In this document: positions 5,990 through 12,110 of the stretch, in pieces | Position numbering within the stretch: position 1 is the first letter of the stretch | Layout of the letters: every line of letters begins with the position of its first letter | Assembly: GCA_016204905.1 (NCBI GenBank) | Contig: JACQJU010000021.1 | Coordinates: forward strand, 1 to 14,223 | Source: Candidatus Gottesmanbacteria bacterium | Lineage (GTDB): Bacteria; Patescibacteriota; Microgenomatia; 2-02-FULL-39-11 | DNA length: 14,223 nt | Direction: 5' to 3' | Made by a program: the position numbers and the translations under genes | The notes under the pieces: generated by a model | What the model saw: only the letters and a program-made list of their open reading frames with translations | What the model was told of the DNA's origin: nothing | Database searches by the model: none

Positions 5990-5998
5990 AGTATATCA
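5990..5998 (-). promoter_or_regulatory. Extended -10 promoter of the two-gene toxin cassette
   Basis: On the minus strand TGATATACT, followed by six bases and the ATG at 5983. The cassette therefore has its own promoter, independent of the DUF2207 gene upstream. Confidence 0.65.
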
Positions 5999-6013
5999 CA
6001 AAGAAAAGGGAGA

Positions 6014-7801
6014 TTACCATGACCCTCCTCCGCCTCCACCTCCACCACCGCCTGAGGAGCCACCTGATGAACCACTGGAGAAACCAGAGCTTGAGGTAAC
6101 TGGAGTTGCTGCAGACTGGAAGCTCGAAAATGAAGAATTTAAGCTATTGGTCAGGTAGATGCTGTTAAATCCTACAGAAGAATATCCTTGATACCAGTCC
6201 GGAGGCCGTATCTGAATATCTTTAAATCTCTCTGCCCAAATCTTTTCTACCCCAAACACAATCGCATATGGTAGCAATTTTTCAAAAAACACCTGCCTGC
6301 CGGCAGGCAGGTCTGATTTTGCTAAAAATTCAATCCTCCTATCTTGGCTTGAGAGAAAGTTTCTAAGCGATTTTGCCACACTTCCAGCCTCCACACCCAA
6401 TAACGTTTTTTTCGGCATGTTTCGACCAAAGAAAAAGGCTGAAAAGGCAAGAGCGAAATTAAACGTCGTTAAAGCCAGCCCTCCAATAACCGTATAGAAC
6501 GTACGGATTTTATTGGGATCTTCTGGAAAAAATCCCTCGGTCACCAACCGTTTGTATATGAGCTTTTTCGCATCCTCCACTGTTTTGTATAGATCTGGAC
6601 TCTTATCCTTAAATCTAACTAGTGAGGTCTCGACAAAAAGTTCTGTGAGAAAAAGTTTTTCAAAATCAAGAAGGCTGGAATCTTGTCGATACTCTTTCTT
6701 TTTTTGAAAGTAAAAATCATTTTTTTTATCCTCGACTATCTCAAAATGTCCTTTTTGAGCCAAGTAAACTATCATGCCAGATATATCTTCCATATCGACT
6801 TTCTCATCAACCAACGCTCCAGTTTCTTCTGGTGTAAGCACTCTTCCTGATTTACTCTTAGGCGGATCAAACCAGGCACGAGCTTCACCGGTGCCGACTG
6901 GTTGAGGGTCGCGCCCTTGCCTTAACCATTTTATCGGAATCCAGATTGGATAAATCACGTACCAAAAGACGAGTGTCGAAATGATTAAGCCGATGACAAA
7001 TTTGCCAAAAATTGTCTCCCAAAAAGTCACATAAGGTTTTGGCTCTAAAACAGCCACGATATTTTTTGGAAAACTAAAAGCCACCGTAAGACCTTCATTT
7101 GAATTTAGCAAACCAGTAGGTTTAATTTCAATGCTATCGGCATCCACCTGGACAGTGCAGTTTTCATCAGTGCTTCCAGAAAAACCCGTATAGCACTTCG
7201 TTACGACTTTGGGTGCGATCGCATCAAAAGTCGTATTTTCCGATAGAATTATCTGTGCAGTCGAATTTGATATCGGAACTGTCCAATCGTTGCCTGTGAC
7301 ATTCCAATAAAGTTCGTCGTGATCAGAAAAATAAGTTAGAGCTCCTGAAACTGTGTAGATGATGATGTATGTATGAATCCCGGTAATGGTTCTATCGGGA
7401 TCGCCGATTTTTAAGCGAAGTTTTTGATTTTCATCAATTTTTTTGTATTGATAAGGCTGCAGATTTTCATCTGTAACTGAAATTTTTGAAAAATCGAGGC
7501 GAAAACGTTTACCATCCTTGTTGGTTTTAACATAAGGTATATCTCGATATATCCCATATCTTTGTAGAGTAGCAAAATCATAGACGATTTTTTCCTTTAT
7601 ATCTATCGTTCCGTCTTTATTAACTGTGATTGTCGTATCGAAATTCTGAATATGTTCACCCTGAATTGGGAGCGATATTTCTTGAGCAGAAACTTGTATG
7701 TCATGCTGAACTAGTTTTAGCATCTGGTTTTTTAGACTCAGATCCTGAAATGAATTCGGGATGACAAGAGAGAATACAAGAGGAAGTAACAATATTTTCA
7801 C
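6014..7801 (-). CDS. DUF2207-domain membrane protein with Gly-rich tail
   Basis: From the GTG at 7801 the protein has 595 residues; the longer TTG start at 7807 is rejected because an extended -10 box lies seven bases before the GTG. Layout: a signal peptide (KILLLPLVFSLV) broken by a repeat-derived insert before the VSA/QE cleavage-like site; the extracellular DUF2207 domain (about 40-250), including a GIYRDIPY motif near 83-90; a transmembrane helix (about 266-290); a cytoplasmic part; another hydrophobic stretch (about 434-459); a conserved LLPYAIVFGVEKIWAERF block (509-526); and a C-terminal Ser/Gly tail ending GGGGSW. The function of DUF2207 proteins is unknown; they are predicted envelope proteins. 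A second palindrome adds LPAGRQ near residue 498. The tail is duplicated at 4965-5099. Confidence 0.85.
   Translation of the reverse strand: MKILLLPLVFSLVIPNSFQDLSLKNQMLKLVQHDIQVSAQEISLPIQGEHIQNFDTTITVNKDGTIDIKEKIVYDFATLQRYGIYRDIPYVKTNKDGKRFRLDFSKISVTDENLQPYQYKKIDENQKLRLKIGDPDRTITGIHTYIIIYTVSGALTYFSDHDELYWNVTGNDWTVPISNSTAQIILSENTTFDAIAPKVVTKCYTGFSGSTDENCTVQVDADSIEIKPTGLLNSNEGLTVAFSFPKNIVAVLEPKPYVTFWETIFGKFVIGLIISTLVFWYVIYPIWIPIKWLRQGRDPQPVGTGEARAWFDPPKSKSGRVLTPEETGALVDEKVDMEDISGMIVYLAQKGHFEIVEDKKNDFYFQKKKEYRQDSSLLDFEKLFLTELFVETSLVRFKDKSPDLYKTVEDAKKLIYKRLVTEGFFPEDPNKIRTFYTVIGGLALTTFNFALAFSAFFFGRNMPKKTLLGVEAGSVAKSLRNFLSSQDRRIEFLAKSDLPAGRQVFFEKLLPYAIVFGVEKIWAERFKDIQIRPPDWYQGYSSVGFNSIYLTNSLNSSFSSFQSAATPVTSSSGFSSGSSGGSSGGGGGGGGGGSW
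6291..6312. repeat. 22-base perfect palindrome inside the DUF2207 gene
   Basis: The left arm ACCTGCCTGCC is followed directly by its exact complement GGCAGGCAGGT. In the gene's frame it encodes LPAGRQ, placed in a loop just before the conserved FFEKLLPYAIVFGVE block. From memory, LPAGRQ-type peptides recur in unrelated Patescibacteria proteins; this needs a search. It looks like an inserted mobile palindrome. Confidence 0.8.
7699..7766. repeat. 68-base MITE-like element inside the signal peptide coding region
   Basis: Terminal inverted repeats TGTCAT (7699-7704) and ATGACA (7761-7766) flank two hairpins: ATGCT/AGCAT in the left half, and ATCCTGAA with TTCGGGAT (one G-T pair) in the right half. 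The DUF2207 gene reads through it as VIPNSFQDLSLKNQMLKLVQHD. This resembles a dispersed palindromic element that I recall in many bacterial genomes, with ATCCTGAA.../...CAGCATGACA ends. The likely insertion is between the hydrophobic core and cleavage site of the signal peptide. Confidence 0.75.
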
Positions 7802-7808
7802 TGTCAAA

Positions 7809-7817
7809 ACTGTACCA
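7809..7817 (-). promoter_or_regulatory. Extended -10 promoter of the DUF2207 gene
   Basis: On the minus strand TGG-TACAGT, then seven bases, then the GTG at 7801. The spacing matches the other leaderless starts. Confidence 0.5.
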
Positions 7818-7835
7818 TATTTACATTTTTTTATC

Positions 7836-7841
7836 TATAAT
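7836..7841 (+). promoter_or_regulatory. -10 box of the purine nucleoside phosphorylase gene
   Basis: A perfect TATAAT, six bases before the ATG at 7848. An ATG at 7842 directly abuts the box and could not be transcribed. No clear -35 box. Confidence 0.6.
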
Positions 7842-7847
7842 ATGAAG

Positions 7848-8573
7848 ATGAATTCTCCAATCGGCTTTATTCTCGGAAGCGGCTGGGGTGGAATAATTAA
7901 AAATCTCCAAGAAAAAAAAGAAACTCCCTACAAAAATATATTTGGTCATTCGACAACCGTGGTTGGCCACAGCGGTAAAACAATTACAGGGAAAATTTTT
8001 GGTCGGTCTGTCATCCTTCTATCTGGCAGATTTCATACTTACGAAGGATATTCTTCCTCCGACGTTACAAAAACTGTAAGGTACCTTCACGAACAAGGAG
8101 TTAAAAAAATTATCATCACCTCGGCCGCTGGAGCTTTAAATCCAAAATATAAAGTTGGCGATCTGGTGATCTTGCACGACATGATAACGCTCTTTTGCCA
8201 AAGCCCGCTTTCAGGAAATCAATTTCAGAACCTTTCGGAGGCCTTTGGTCAAGATTTAATCAACTCTGCCCAACAAGCAGCCATTCAAGCAAATCTGTGC
8301 TTTCAAAAGGGAGTTTATGTTTATCTGAAAGGACCTCACTTCGAGACCTTTGCCGACAAAATGGCGCTTAGATTTTTGGGCGCTGATGTTGTGGGCATGA
8401 GTACTGTGCCTGAGGTCATAATGGCAAACCACCTTGGAATGCAAATCTTAGGATTATCACTTGTTACCAATCTGGCATTTGTTAAGCACGATCACAAGGA
8501 AGTTTTGCAGGCAGTGAAAAATCAAGAACAAAATTTGAAGAGATTTTTTATAAATTTATTAAAAAATGTCTAA
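7848..8573 (+). CDS. Purine nucleoside phosphorylase (trimeric PNP/MTAP family)
   Basis: The 241-residue enzyme would split purine nucleosides with phosphate into free base and (deoxy)ribose 1-phosphate in the cytoplasm. Family landmarks: ILGSGWG at 8-14 (phosphate site with Ser11), GRFHTYEGY at 60-68 (Arg61, His63, Tyr65), TSAAGALNPKYKVGDLV at 91-107, KGPHFET at 161-167 with the purine-binding Glu166, VGMSTVPEV at 182-190 (Met184), and TNLA with Asn208. The Glu/Asn pair is typical of 6-oxopurine specificity. Some positions deviate, e.g. GPHFET where many have GPSFET, so exact substrate range is open. I chose the ATG six bases after TATAAT; longer frames run back into the divergent DUF2207 gene. 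It is followed by a phosphoribosyltransferase, making a salvage pair. Confidence 0.9.
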   Translation: MNSPIGFILGSGWGGIIKNLQEKKETPYKNIFGHSTTVVGHSGKTITGKIFGRSVILLSGRFHTYEGYSSSDVTKTVRYLHEQGVKKIIITSAAGALNPKYKVGDLVILHDMITLFCQSPLSGNQFQNLSEAFGQDLINSAQQAAIQANLCFQKGVYVYLKGPHFETFADKMALRFLGADVVGMSTVPEVIMANHLGMQILGLSLVTNLAFVKHDHKEVLQAVKNQEQNLKRFFINLLKNV

Positions 8574-8601
8574 TTGCAAGGCATTGCCAAGTGCCGAAAA
8601 T

Positions 8602-8616
8602 CAACCTGGCAGGTTG
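8602..8616. repeat. 15-base perfect palindrome between the two purine-salvage genes
   Basis: CAACCTG and CAGGTTG around a single central base, 29 bases after the phosphorylase stop and 32 before the next ATG. No T run follows, so an operator or a repeat fragment is as likely as a terminator. Confidence 0.5.
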
Positions 8617-8648
8617 CATATCGGTTTGGCATGATTGACTAAACTGAT

Positions 8649-9176
8649 ATGAAATTTCATAAAATTTCTTGGAAGGATTATCACCAAGCTTGTATAACGC
8701 TGGTAAAAAAAATTAAAAATTTGAGGATCGATAAAATCGTGGCAATATCAAGAGGCGGGCTTGTTCCGGCTCGGATACTTTCTGATCTTACAGGTATCTC
8801 CATCTCTCATATCACGATCGAATCCTATCAAAGCTTAAAACAAAAAAAATACCTGACCATAACCGAAGTACCAAGCACAAACTTCAATGACAAAACTCTG
8901 CTTATCGTCGATGATGTAGCCGATACAGGACGGACTTTTAAACGGGCAATATCTTACTTTAAAAATTTTAGAGTCAAAAAAATTTTTACTCTGGCTCCTT
9001 ACCTCAAATCTCAATCTAAACACATTCCGGACTTCTGGGCAAAGAAAATCGACGCCTGGCTCATCTTTCCCTATGAGTTGAGAGAAACCCAAAAAGCTTT
9101 TTTGAAATTATTTAAGTCGAAGGAAAAAGCGAAAAACAAACTATTAGAGGTTGGGTTTAAAGAATGGGAGTTATAA
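8649..9176 (+). CDS. Purine-type phosphoribosyltransferase (COG2236-like)
   Basis: The 175-residue protein carries the PRPP-binding motif LLIVDDVADTGRTF at 84-97, with Asp88 and Asp89, and an upstream ISRGGLVPARILSDLTG segment (33-49) that binds pyrophosphate in this fold. The WLIFPYELRET stretch (137-147) is typical of small xanthine/guanine/hypoxanthine phosphoribosyltransferases, where it contacts the base. It would convert a free purine and PRPP to a nucleotide. Placed 75 bases after the nucleoside phosphorylase, it completes a nucleoside to base to nucleotide salvage route, which suits an organism dependent on scavenged purines. No clear promoter or Shine-Dalgarno site precedes the ATG. 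Base specificity is inferred. Confidence 0.85.
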   Translation: MKFHKISWKDYHQACITLVKKIKNLRIDKIVAISRGGLVPARILSDLTGISISHITIESYQSLKQKKYLTITEVPSTNFNDKTLLIVDDVADTGRTFKRAISYFKNFRVKKIFTLAPYLKSQSKHIPDFWAKKIDAWLIFPYELRETQKAFLKLFKSKEKAKNKLLEVGFKEWEL

Positions 9177-9189
9177 AATGAGTTTATGT

Positions 9190-9519
9190 TTATTCGGGAA
9201 CAGCGGTTGTTCCATCAGGCAGATCTGTTGGATTATCTTTAATTTTAACTTCTCTAAATTCAGCGGTATCCAATTGTGCTAACCATTTTGGCGTACCATC
9301 TGGATTATACTGTTCATCGAAACTAACTGTACGAAATCCATCGCCCACACCTAGTGCATGAAGATTTGCAGCTGGTCTTCTGCTTTTATCTACTGGGCCT
9401 TTTACATGAATTGACTTATTTGAAATCACTCTTCCGTTGATCGCTGCCGCAGCAAAGGGCAGAACAGCAAGAGTTACAAACTTTGCAAATTTTAATAAAG
9501 TAGGAATTTCAACTTTCAT
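9190..9519 (-). CDS. Small exported or membrane-anchored hypothetical protein
   Basis: The 109-residue protein has one hydrophobic N-terminal segment (about residues 9-27, FAKFVTLAVLPFAAAA) that can act as signal peptide or anchor. The rest is polar (VKGPVDKSRRPAANLHALGVG, then an acidic C-terminal third). I do not recognise a family. The ATG lies 12 bases after TATGAT, with TTGCAA 17 bases further upstream, and the -10 box is part of a 15-base palindrome. It converges on the phosphoribosyltransferase gene with only 13 bases between the stops. Confidence 0.6.
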   Translation of the reverse strand: MKVEIPTLLKFAKFVTLAVLPFAAAAINGRVISNKSIHVKGPVDKSRRPAANLHALGVGDGFRTVSFDEQYNPDGTPKWLAQLDTAEFREVKIKDNPTDLPDGTTAVPE

Positions 9520-9531
9520 AATTTTGCTTCT

Positions 9532-9560
9532 ATCATAACTTATGATCCCTTATTTTGCAA
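9532..9560 (-). promoter_or_regulatory. Promoter with a palindrome over its -10 box
   Basis: On the minus strand TTGCAA (9560-9555), 17 bases, then TATGAT (9537-9532). The bases 9532-9546 form a perfect palindrome, ATCATAA-C-TTATGAT, covering the -10 box, the position expected for a repressor operator. Confidence 0.5.
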
Positions 9561-9585
9561 CTGAAAGAGCAAAAAGCTTCTGAGG

Positions 9586-10254
9586 TCAAGGTGAAGTGAT
9601 ATCGGGAAAGGTAGGAGCATTGGGTGGTAGCGATGGCGGATTGGTAAGAAGCTCTTGGGCCTCTGTTGGATTTAAGGGCGGCACCTGGGGCAACGCCTCT
9701 ATCTTCACAGCGGTCAATCCATCGTTTTCAAGATAAATCGTGACAGACATACCTACCGTAAGATCCTTGATCGTCAATGTTTTTGGGGGTAAAGGTGAGG
9801 GAGGAACTTTTCCCATAAAATCTTTGAGCGAAAAAGGAGGCGACTGAGAGGGAAGTTGGACGATGCTCGTTGAGGAAGTAACTACCGCCGTATATTTTTT
9901 CTCTGCCGGAGGTTTGGGAAGTTGGCCAACTGCTACTCTAGGATTTGCTCCCTTGACTGTCTCAAACAAATCTCTCATACTCAAACCAGACACCTCTAGC
10001 AATTTTTTCCCATTTTCTTCATCGGTAATAGCGGTAATTTTACCGTTGAGAGTATTCATAATACTCGAAGGAAGAGCATCCGAACTTGGAACAGGAGGTG
10101 TAGGAGGAGTATTTATATTGGCCTTACTTTTGTACGCAAACGGTAAATACTCCGATTTTTGGCCAAGCATAAGTCCGATAATGAAAGTGAGTCCAATGAT
10201 TAATACAAATAGGAGCAAATGTATGGAAGCTTGTTTATTGTTCTGACTGTCCAT
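9586..10254 (-). CDS. Membrane-anchored Pro-rich protein with a small beta-type domain
   Basis: The protein has 222 residues from the ATG at 10254; the TTG at 10260 is rejected because an extended -10 box sits six bases before the ATG. It has a short cytoplasmic N-terminus, a transmembrane helix or uncleaved signal (about 12-32, IHLLLFVLIIGLTFIIGLMLG), a Pro-rich stretch, then a beta-rich region split in two: GKITAIT...KKLLEVSG and LTIKDLTVGMSVTIYLENDGLTAVKIEAL. The GKITAI...VGMSVTIY pattern resembles small beta-barrel domains such as DUF5666, but I am not certain. The C-terminus is Pro-rich. It is most likely an envelope protein facing outwards. Confidence 0.65.
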   Translation of the reverse strand: MDSQNNKQASIHLLLFVLIIGLTFIIGLMLGQKSEYLPFAYKSKANINTPPTPPVPSSDALPSSIMNTLNGKITAITDEENGKKLLEVSGLSMRDLFETVKGANPRVAVGQLPKPPAEKKYTAVVTSSTSIVQLPSQSPPFSLKDFMGKVPPSPLPPKTLTIKDLTVGMSVTIYLENDGLTAVKIEALPQVPPLNPTEAQELLTNPPSLPPNAPTFPDITSP

Positions 10255-10260
10255 AAACAA

Positions 10261-10269
10261 ATTATCACA
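10261..10269 (-). promoter_or_regulatory. Extended -10 promoter of the Pro-rich anchored protein
   Basis: On the minus strand TGT-GATAAT, six bases before the ATG at 10254. Confidence 0.6.
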
Positions 10270-10316
10270 TAAAATAGGACCATGTCAACAGCAATTCATC
10301 TCGACCAATTTCAAAA

Positions 10317-10325
10317 TGATACAAT
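10317..10325 (+). promoter_or_regulatory. Extended -10 promoter of the metallopeptidase gene
   Basis: TGA-TACAAT, six bases before the ATG at 10332. It is divergent from the promoter at 10261-10269. Confidence 0.6.
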
Positions 10326-10331
10326 TACTTG

Positions 10332-10700
10332 ATGAAATACCAAAAAGCTCCTGAAATTCAAAAAAAAATACTTCAATTGATTAATCGATTAAAGTTTGAC
10401 TATATAAAAGCTAAAAACGTCCACTGCATCCGTAGTTTTGACGCAAAGACAAGAGCCTATGCAAGGATCTGGGGTATGGCAAAGTTGTTTAAAGAAGTTG
10501 CCGGACTCGAACCACATTACATCATAGAAGTAAACGCCAGAAGATTTGACAAACTTAGTGAGCGTGAACAGATGAAAACCCTCATTCACGAACTCATGCA
10601 CATCCCAAAAACCTTTTCAGGCGCCCTCCTCCCCCACCGTGGTAGATATCATCGGATCAATGATCGAGAGGTGGAAAAAATATTGGAGAGCATGAAATAG
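10332..10700 (+). CDS. Small HExxH putative metallopeptidase
   Basis: The 122-residue protein has a zinc-protease motif HELMH at 86-90 (His86, Glu87, His90), followed by IPKTFSGALLPHRGRYHRIN, which offers His102 or His107 as third metal ligand. The layout resembles the small phage/archaeal type putative metallopeptidases in which HELLHIP-x-FSG is followed by a PH-x-G ligand segment. The N-terminal half (residues 1-75) is helical and basic. No signal peptide, so it should act in the cytoplasm. Peptidase activity is inferred from the motif only; such a fold may instead act in DNA-protein crosslink repair. The ATG follows an extended -10 box by six bases. Its last 15 codons and trailing hairpin are copied at 12028-12108. 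Confidence 0.75.
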   Translation: MKYQKAPEIQKKILQLINRLKFDYIKAKNVHCIRSFDAKTRAYARIWGMAKLFKEVAGLEPHYIIEVNARRFDKLSEREQMKTLIHELMHIPKTFSGALLPHRGRYHRINDREVEKILESMK

Positions 10701-10715
10701 ACTGTCCTAACAACA

Positions 10716-10738
10716 TTCTCAATCCCAGGAATTGAGAA
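10716..10738. terminator. Hairpin between convergent genes
   Basis: TTCTCAAT and ATTGAGAA form a perfect 8-bp stem with a 7-base loop, 15 bases after the metallopeptidase stop. No T run follows on the plus strand, but a similar hairpin persists at the duplicated gene tail (12089-12108) despite base changes. Confidence 0.5.
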
Positions 10739-10754
10739 GTGCGTATTGACATTC

Positions 10755-11453
10755 TCAAATTGATTTTGCTCTTTTCCATTTTTGTTTAAAAAACTCATGC
10801 ATCATGCGAGCGACTGGTGGATAGTTAAAGCGCACACCATTTGCCTCTTCTTTTTCTTTAGGATTATATGAAGTAATATAGACAGTTTTTGCATCAAATA
10901 TAAAAAGACGAGCCTTCATCAAGGAAAAGTATTTGATTTCTATTCCATTTTTTCTCCAATTGCCAAGCATTTCCTTTTTTACTTCATCTAAATTTTGGAC
11001 AATCACCCTTAGCCTCACTCCCCTATCAATCGCCTGTTTGTTTGCTAACATGGTTTCGGCTGGAACTTCAAGACCAGATACAATGATGTCTGCTTCTTTT
11101 TCTGCTTTTCTCAAATCCGCATTCGTTTTATCAAGCAAATCTTTACGAGTCGTGACAAAAGAAATGTTGAAATGTTGATGGGTTTCTCGATCATCAGAAA
11201 CAAATAAACCCGCCAGATCTTCATGAATTTCATTGGTAAACAGTTCAATTGCTTCTTTTGGCTCTTGAGCTACAAATCGGACCGGGTATGTCCCTTCTCT
11301 TGCGACAAATCCATACCGAATCAGATATTTAATAGACCTATATACCGCGTTAGGGAATATGTGTAGTGTATGTCCGATTTCTTTTGCCGTCAGGCTCTTT
11401 TTATTTTTGAGCAGACTATAAATAACTTGCATTTGAGGCGTCAGAGTAAGCAT
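10755..11453 (-). CDS. TrmB-like transcriptional regulator
   Basis: The protein has 232 residues from the ATG at 11453, which lies six bases after an extended -10 box; longer frames would start upstream of the promoter. Residues 1-62 form a winged helix-turn-helix (LTAKEIGHTLHIFPNAVYRSIKYLIRYGFV). Residues about 95-230 resemble the phospholipase-D-like effector domain of TrmB regulators (ADIIVSGLEVPAETM, GVRLRVIVQNLDE, ARLFIFDAKTVYITSYNP). TrmB proteins are sugar-responsive regulators best known from archaea; the ligand here is unknown. It is transcribed divergently from the unknown gene at 11509 across 55 bases, so it may control that gene and itself. The pair is flanked by two copies of the metallopeptidase gene tail. 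Confidence 0.75.
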   Translation of the reverse strand: MLTLTPQMQVIYSLLKNKKSLTAKEIGHTLHIFPNAVYRSIKYLIRYGFVAREGTYPVRFVAQEPKEAIELFTNEIHEDLAGLFVSDDRETHQHFNISFVTTRKDLLDKTNADLRKAEKEADIIVSGLEVPAETMLANKQAIDRGVRLRVIVQNLDEVKKEMLGNWRKNGIEIKYFSLMKARLFIFDAKTVYITSYNPKEKEEANGVRFNYPPVARMMHEFFKQKWKRAKSI

Positions 11454-11459
11454 AACTAT

Positions 11460-11468
11460 ATTGTAACA
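11460..11468 (-). promoter_or_regulatory. Extended -10 promoter of the TrmB-like gene
   Basis: On the minus strand TGT-TACAAT, six bases before the ATG at 11453. Confidence 0.65.
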
Positions 11469-11492
11469 TTTTTTGGTTAAAACAGGAGCTGA

Positions 11493-11501
11493 TGCTATAG
11501 T
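11493..11501 (+). promoter_or_regulatory. Extended -10 promoter of the divergent unknown gene
   Basis: TGC-TATAGT, seven bases before the ATG at 11509. Confidence 0.6.
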
Positions 11502-11508
11502 ACGACTC

Positions 11509-12021
11509 ATGAGAGAATTTTTCAATCTAGACCTAGATCAGTTTTTCGAAAAAAGGCGTAGGAGTAAAATAGCCTCACTTGCGTCCAAATGTCAACGATG
11601 GGATTATACACAGGCAAAACCACAAGAGACGGCTCAATTTTTGTATCATACCCTCCCTCAAGCACGAAAACTATTGGCTCCTATAAAACCTTATCCAATG
11701 CCTTCTATCTTATTACCCGATGGATTGAGTCAATATTATGTTGAAATAGGAGTAGAAGAAGTTCACTTATATTTTGGAGAAGGTGAGTCCTTCTTTAGTT
11801 CATGTCGAAGTAGATTTACGATCCTTAATCCTAAGAGAAATATCCATTTTGATTTGGATACAAACCACAGAGATTATCCCGTATACGTATCGGCAGCAGC
11901 CGGCCGAAGAGGACTTGATTATGTGAGCCAATTAAATAAACAAAAGCCTCAAGATATTTTAAAAATCATGGGAAAAACAATTGAGGCTGCCGCCATTTTC
12001 GAATTTAACAGACAAAAATAA
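11509..12021 (+). CDS. Hypothetical protein divergent from the TrmB-like regulator
   Basis: I do not recognise this 170-residue cytoplasmic protein. The first 35 residues are helical and basic (FFEKRRRSKIASLASK), the middle is mixed with YYVEIGVEEVHLYFGEGESFF and NIHFDLDTNHRDYPVYVS strands, and the C-terminus is helical (QDILKIMGKTIEAAAIFEF). There is no signal peptide. The start is placed by the extended -10 box seven bases upstream; an in-frame start at 11473 lies upstream of that box. Its divergence from a TrmB-like gene suggests it is that regulator's target. It lies in the block bounded by the duplicated metallopeptidase tails. Confidence 0.6.
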   Translation: MREFFNLDLDQFFEKRRRSKIASLASKCQRWDYTQAKPQETAQFLYHTLPQARKLLAPIKPYPMPSILLPDGLSQYYVEIGVEEVHLYFGEGESFFSSCRSRFTILNPKRNIHFDLDTNHRDYPVYVSAAAGRRGLDYVSQLNKQKPQDILKIMGKTIEAAAIFEFNRQK

Positions 12022-12027
12022 CCGTGA

Positions 12028-12108
12028 ATCAACGATCGAGAGGTAGAGAAAATTTTGGAAAGTATGAAATAGACCTTTACAACAATACTTTCAGCTCAGG
12101 GGTTGAAA
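12028..12108 (+). pseudogene. Orphan 3' tail of the metallopeptidase gene with its hairpin
   Basis: Codons 12028-12072 encode INDREVEKILESMK and a TAG stop, the same 14 residues that end the intact metallopeptidase. In this stretch the base differences I can see are all third-position and synonymous (for example GTG/GTA, GAA/GAG, AGC/AGT). Similarity continues past the stop, and a hairpin (TTTCAGC 12089-12095 with GTTGAAA 12102-12108) occupies the same relative place as the one at 10716-10738. Nothing upstream of these codons matches the metallopeptidase. It is a truncated paralogue or a displaced original gene end. Confidence 0.8.
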
Positions 12109-12110
12109 AT

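Noticed and set aside
7761..7847. ATG at 7761 as start of the purine nucleoside phosphorylase
   Set aside because: It lies in the repeat inside the divergent DUF2207 gene and upstream of the TATAAT that serves the ATG at 7848; the extra residues match no family feature.
9863..10246. 127-codon open frame opposite the Pro-rich anchored protein
   Set aside because: Shadow of the real minus-strand gene, whose promoter, transmembrane segment and composition are convincing.
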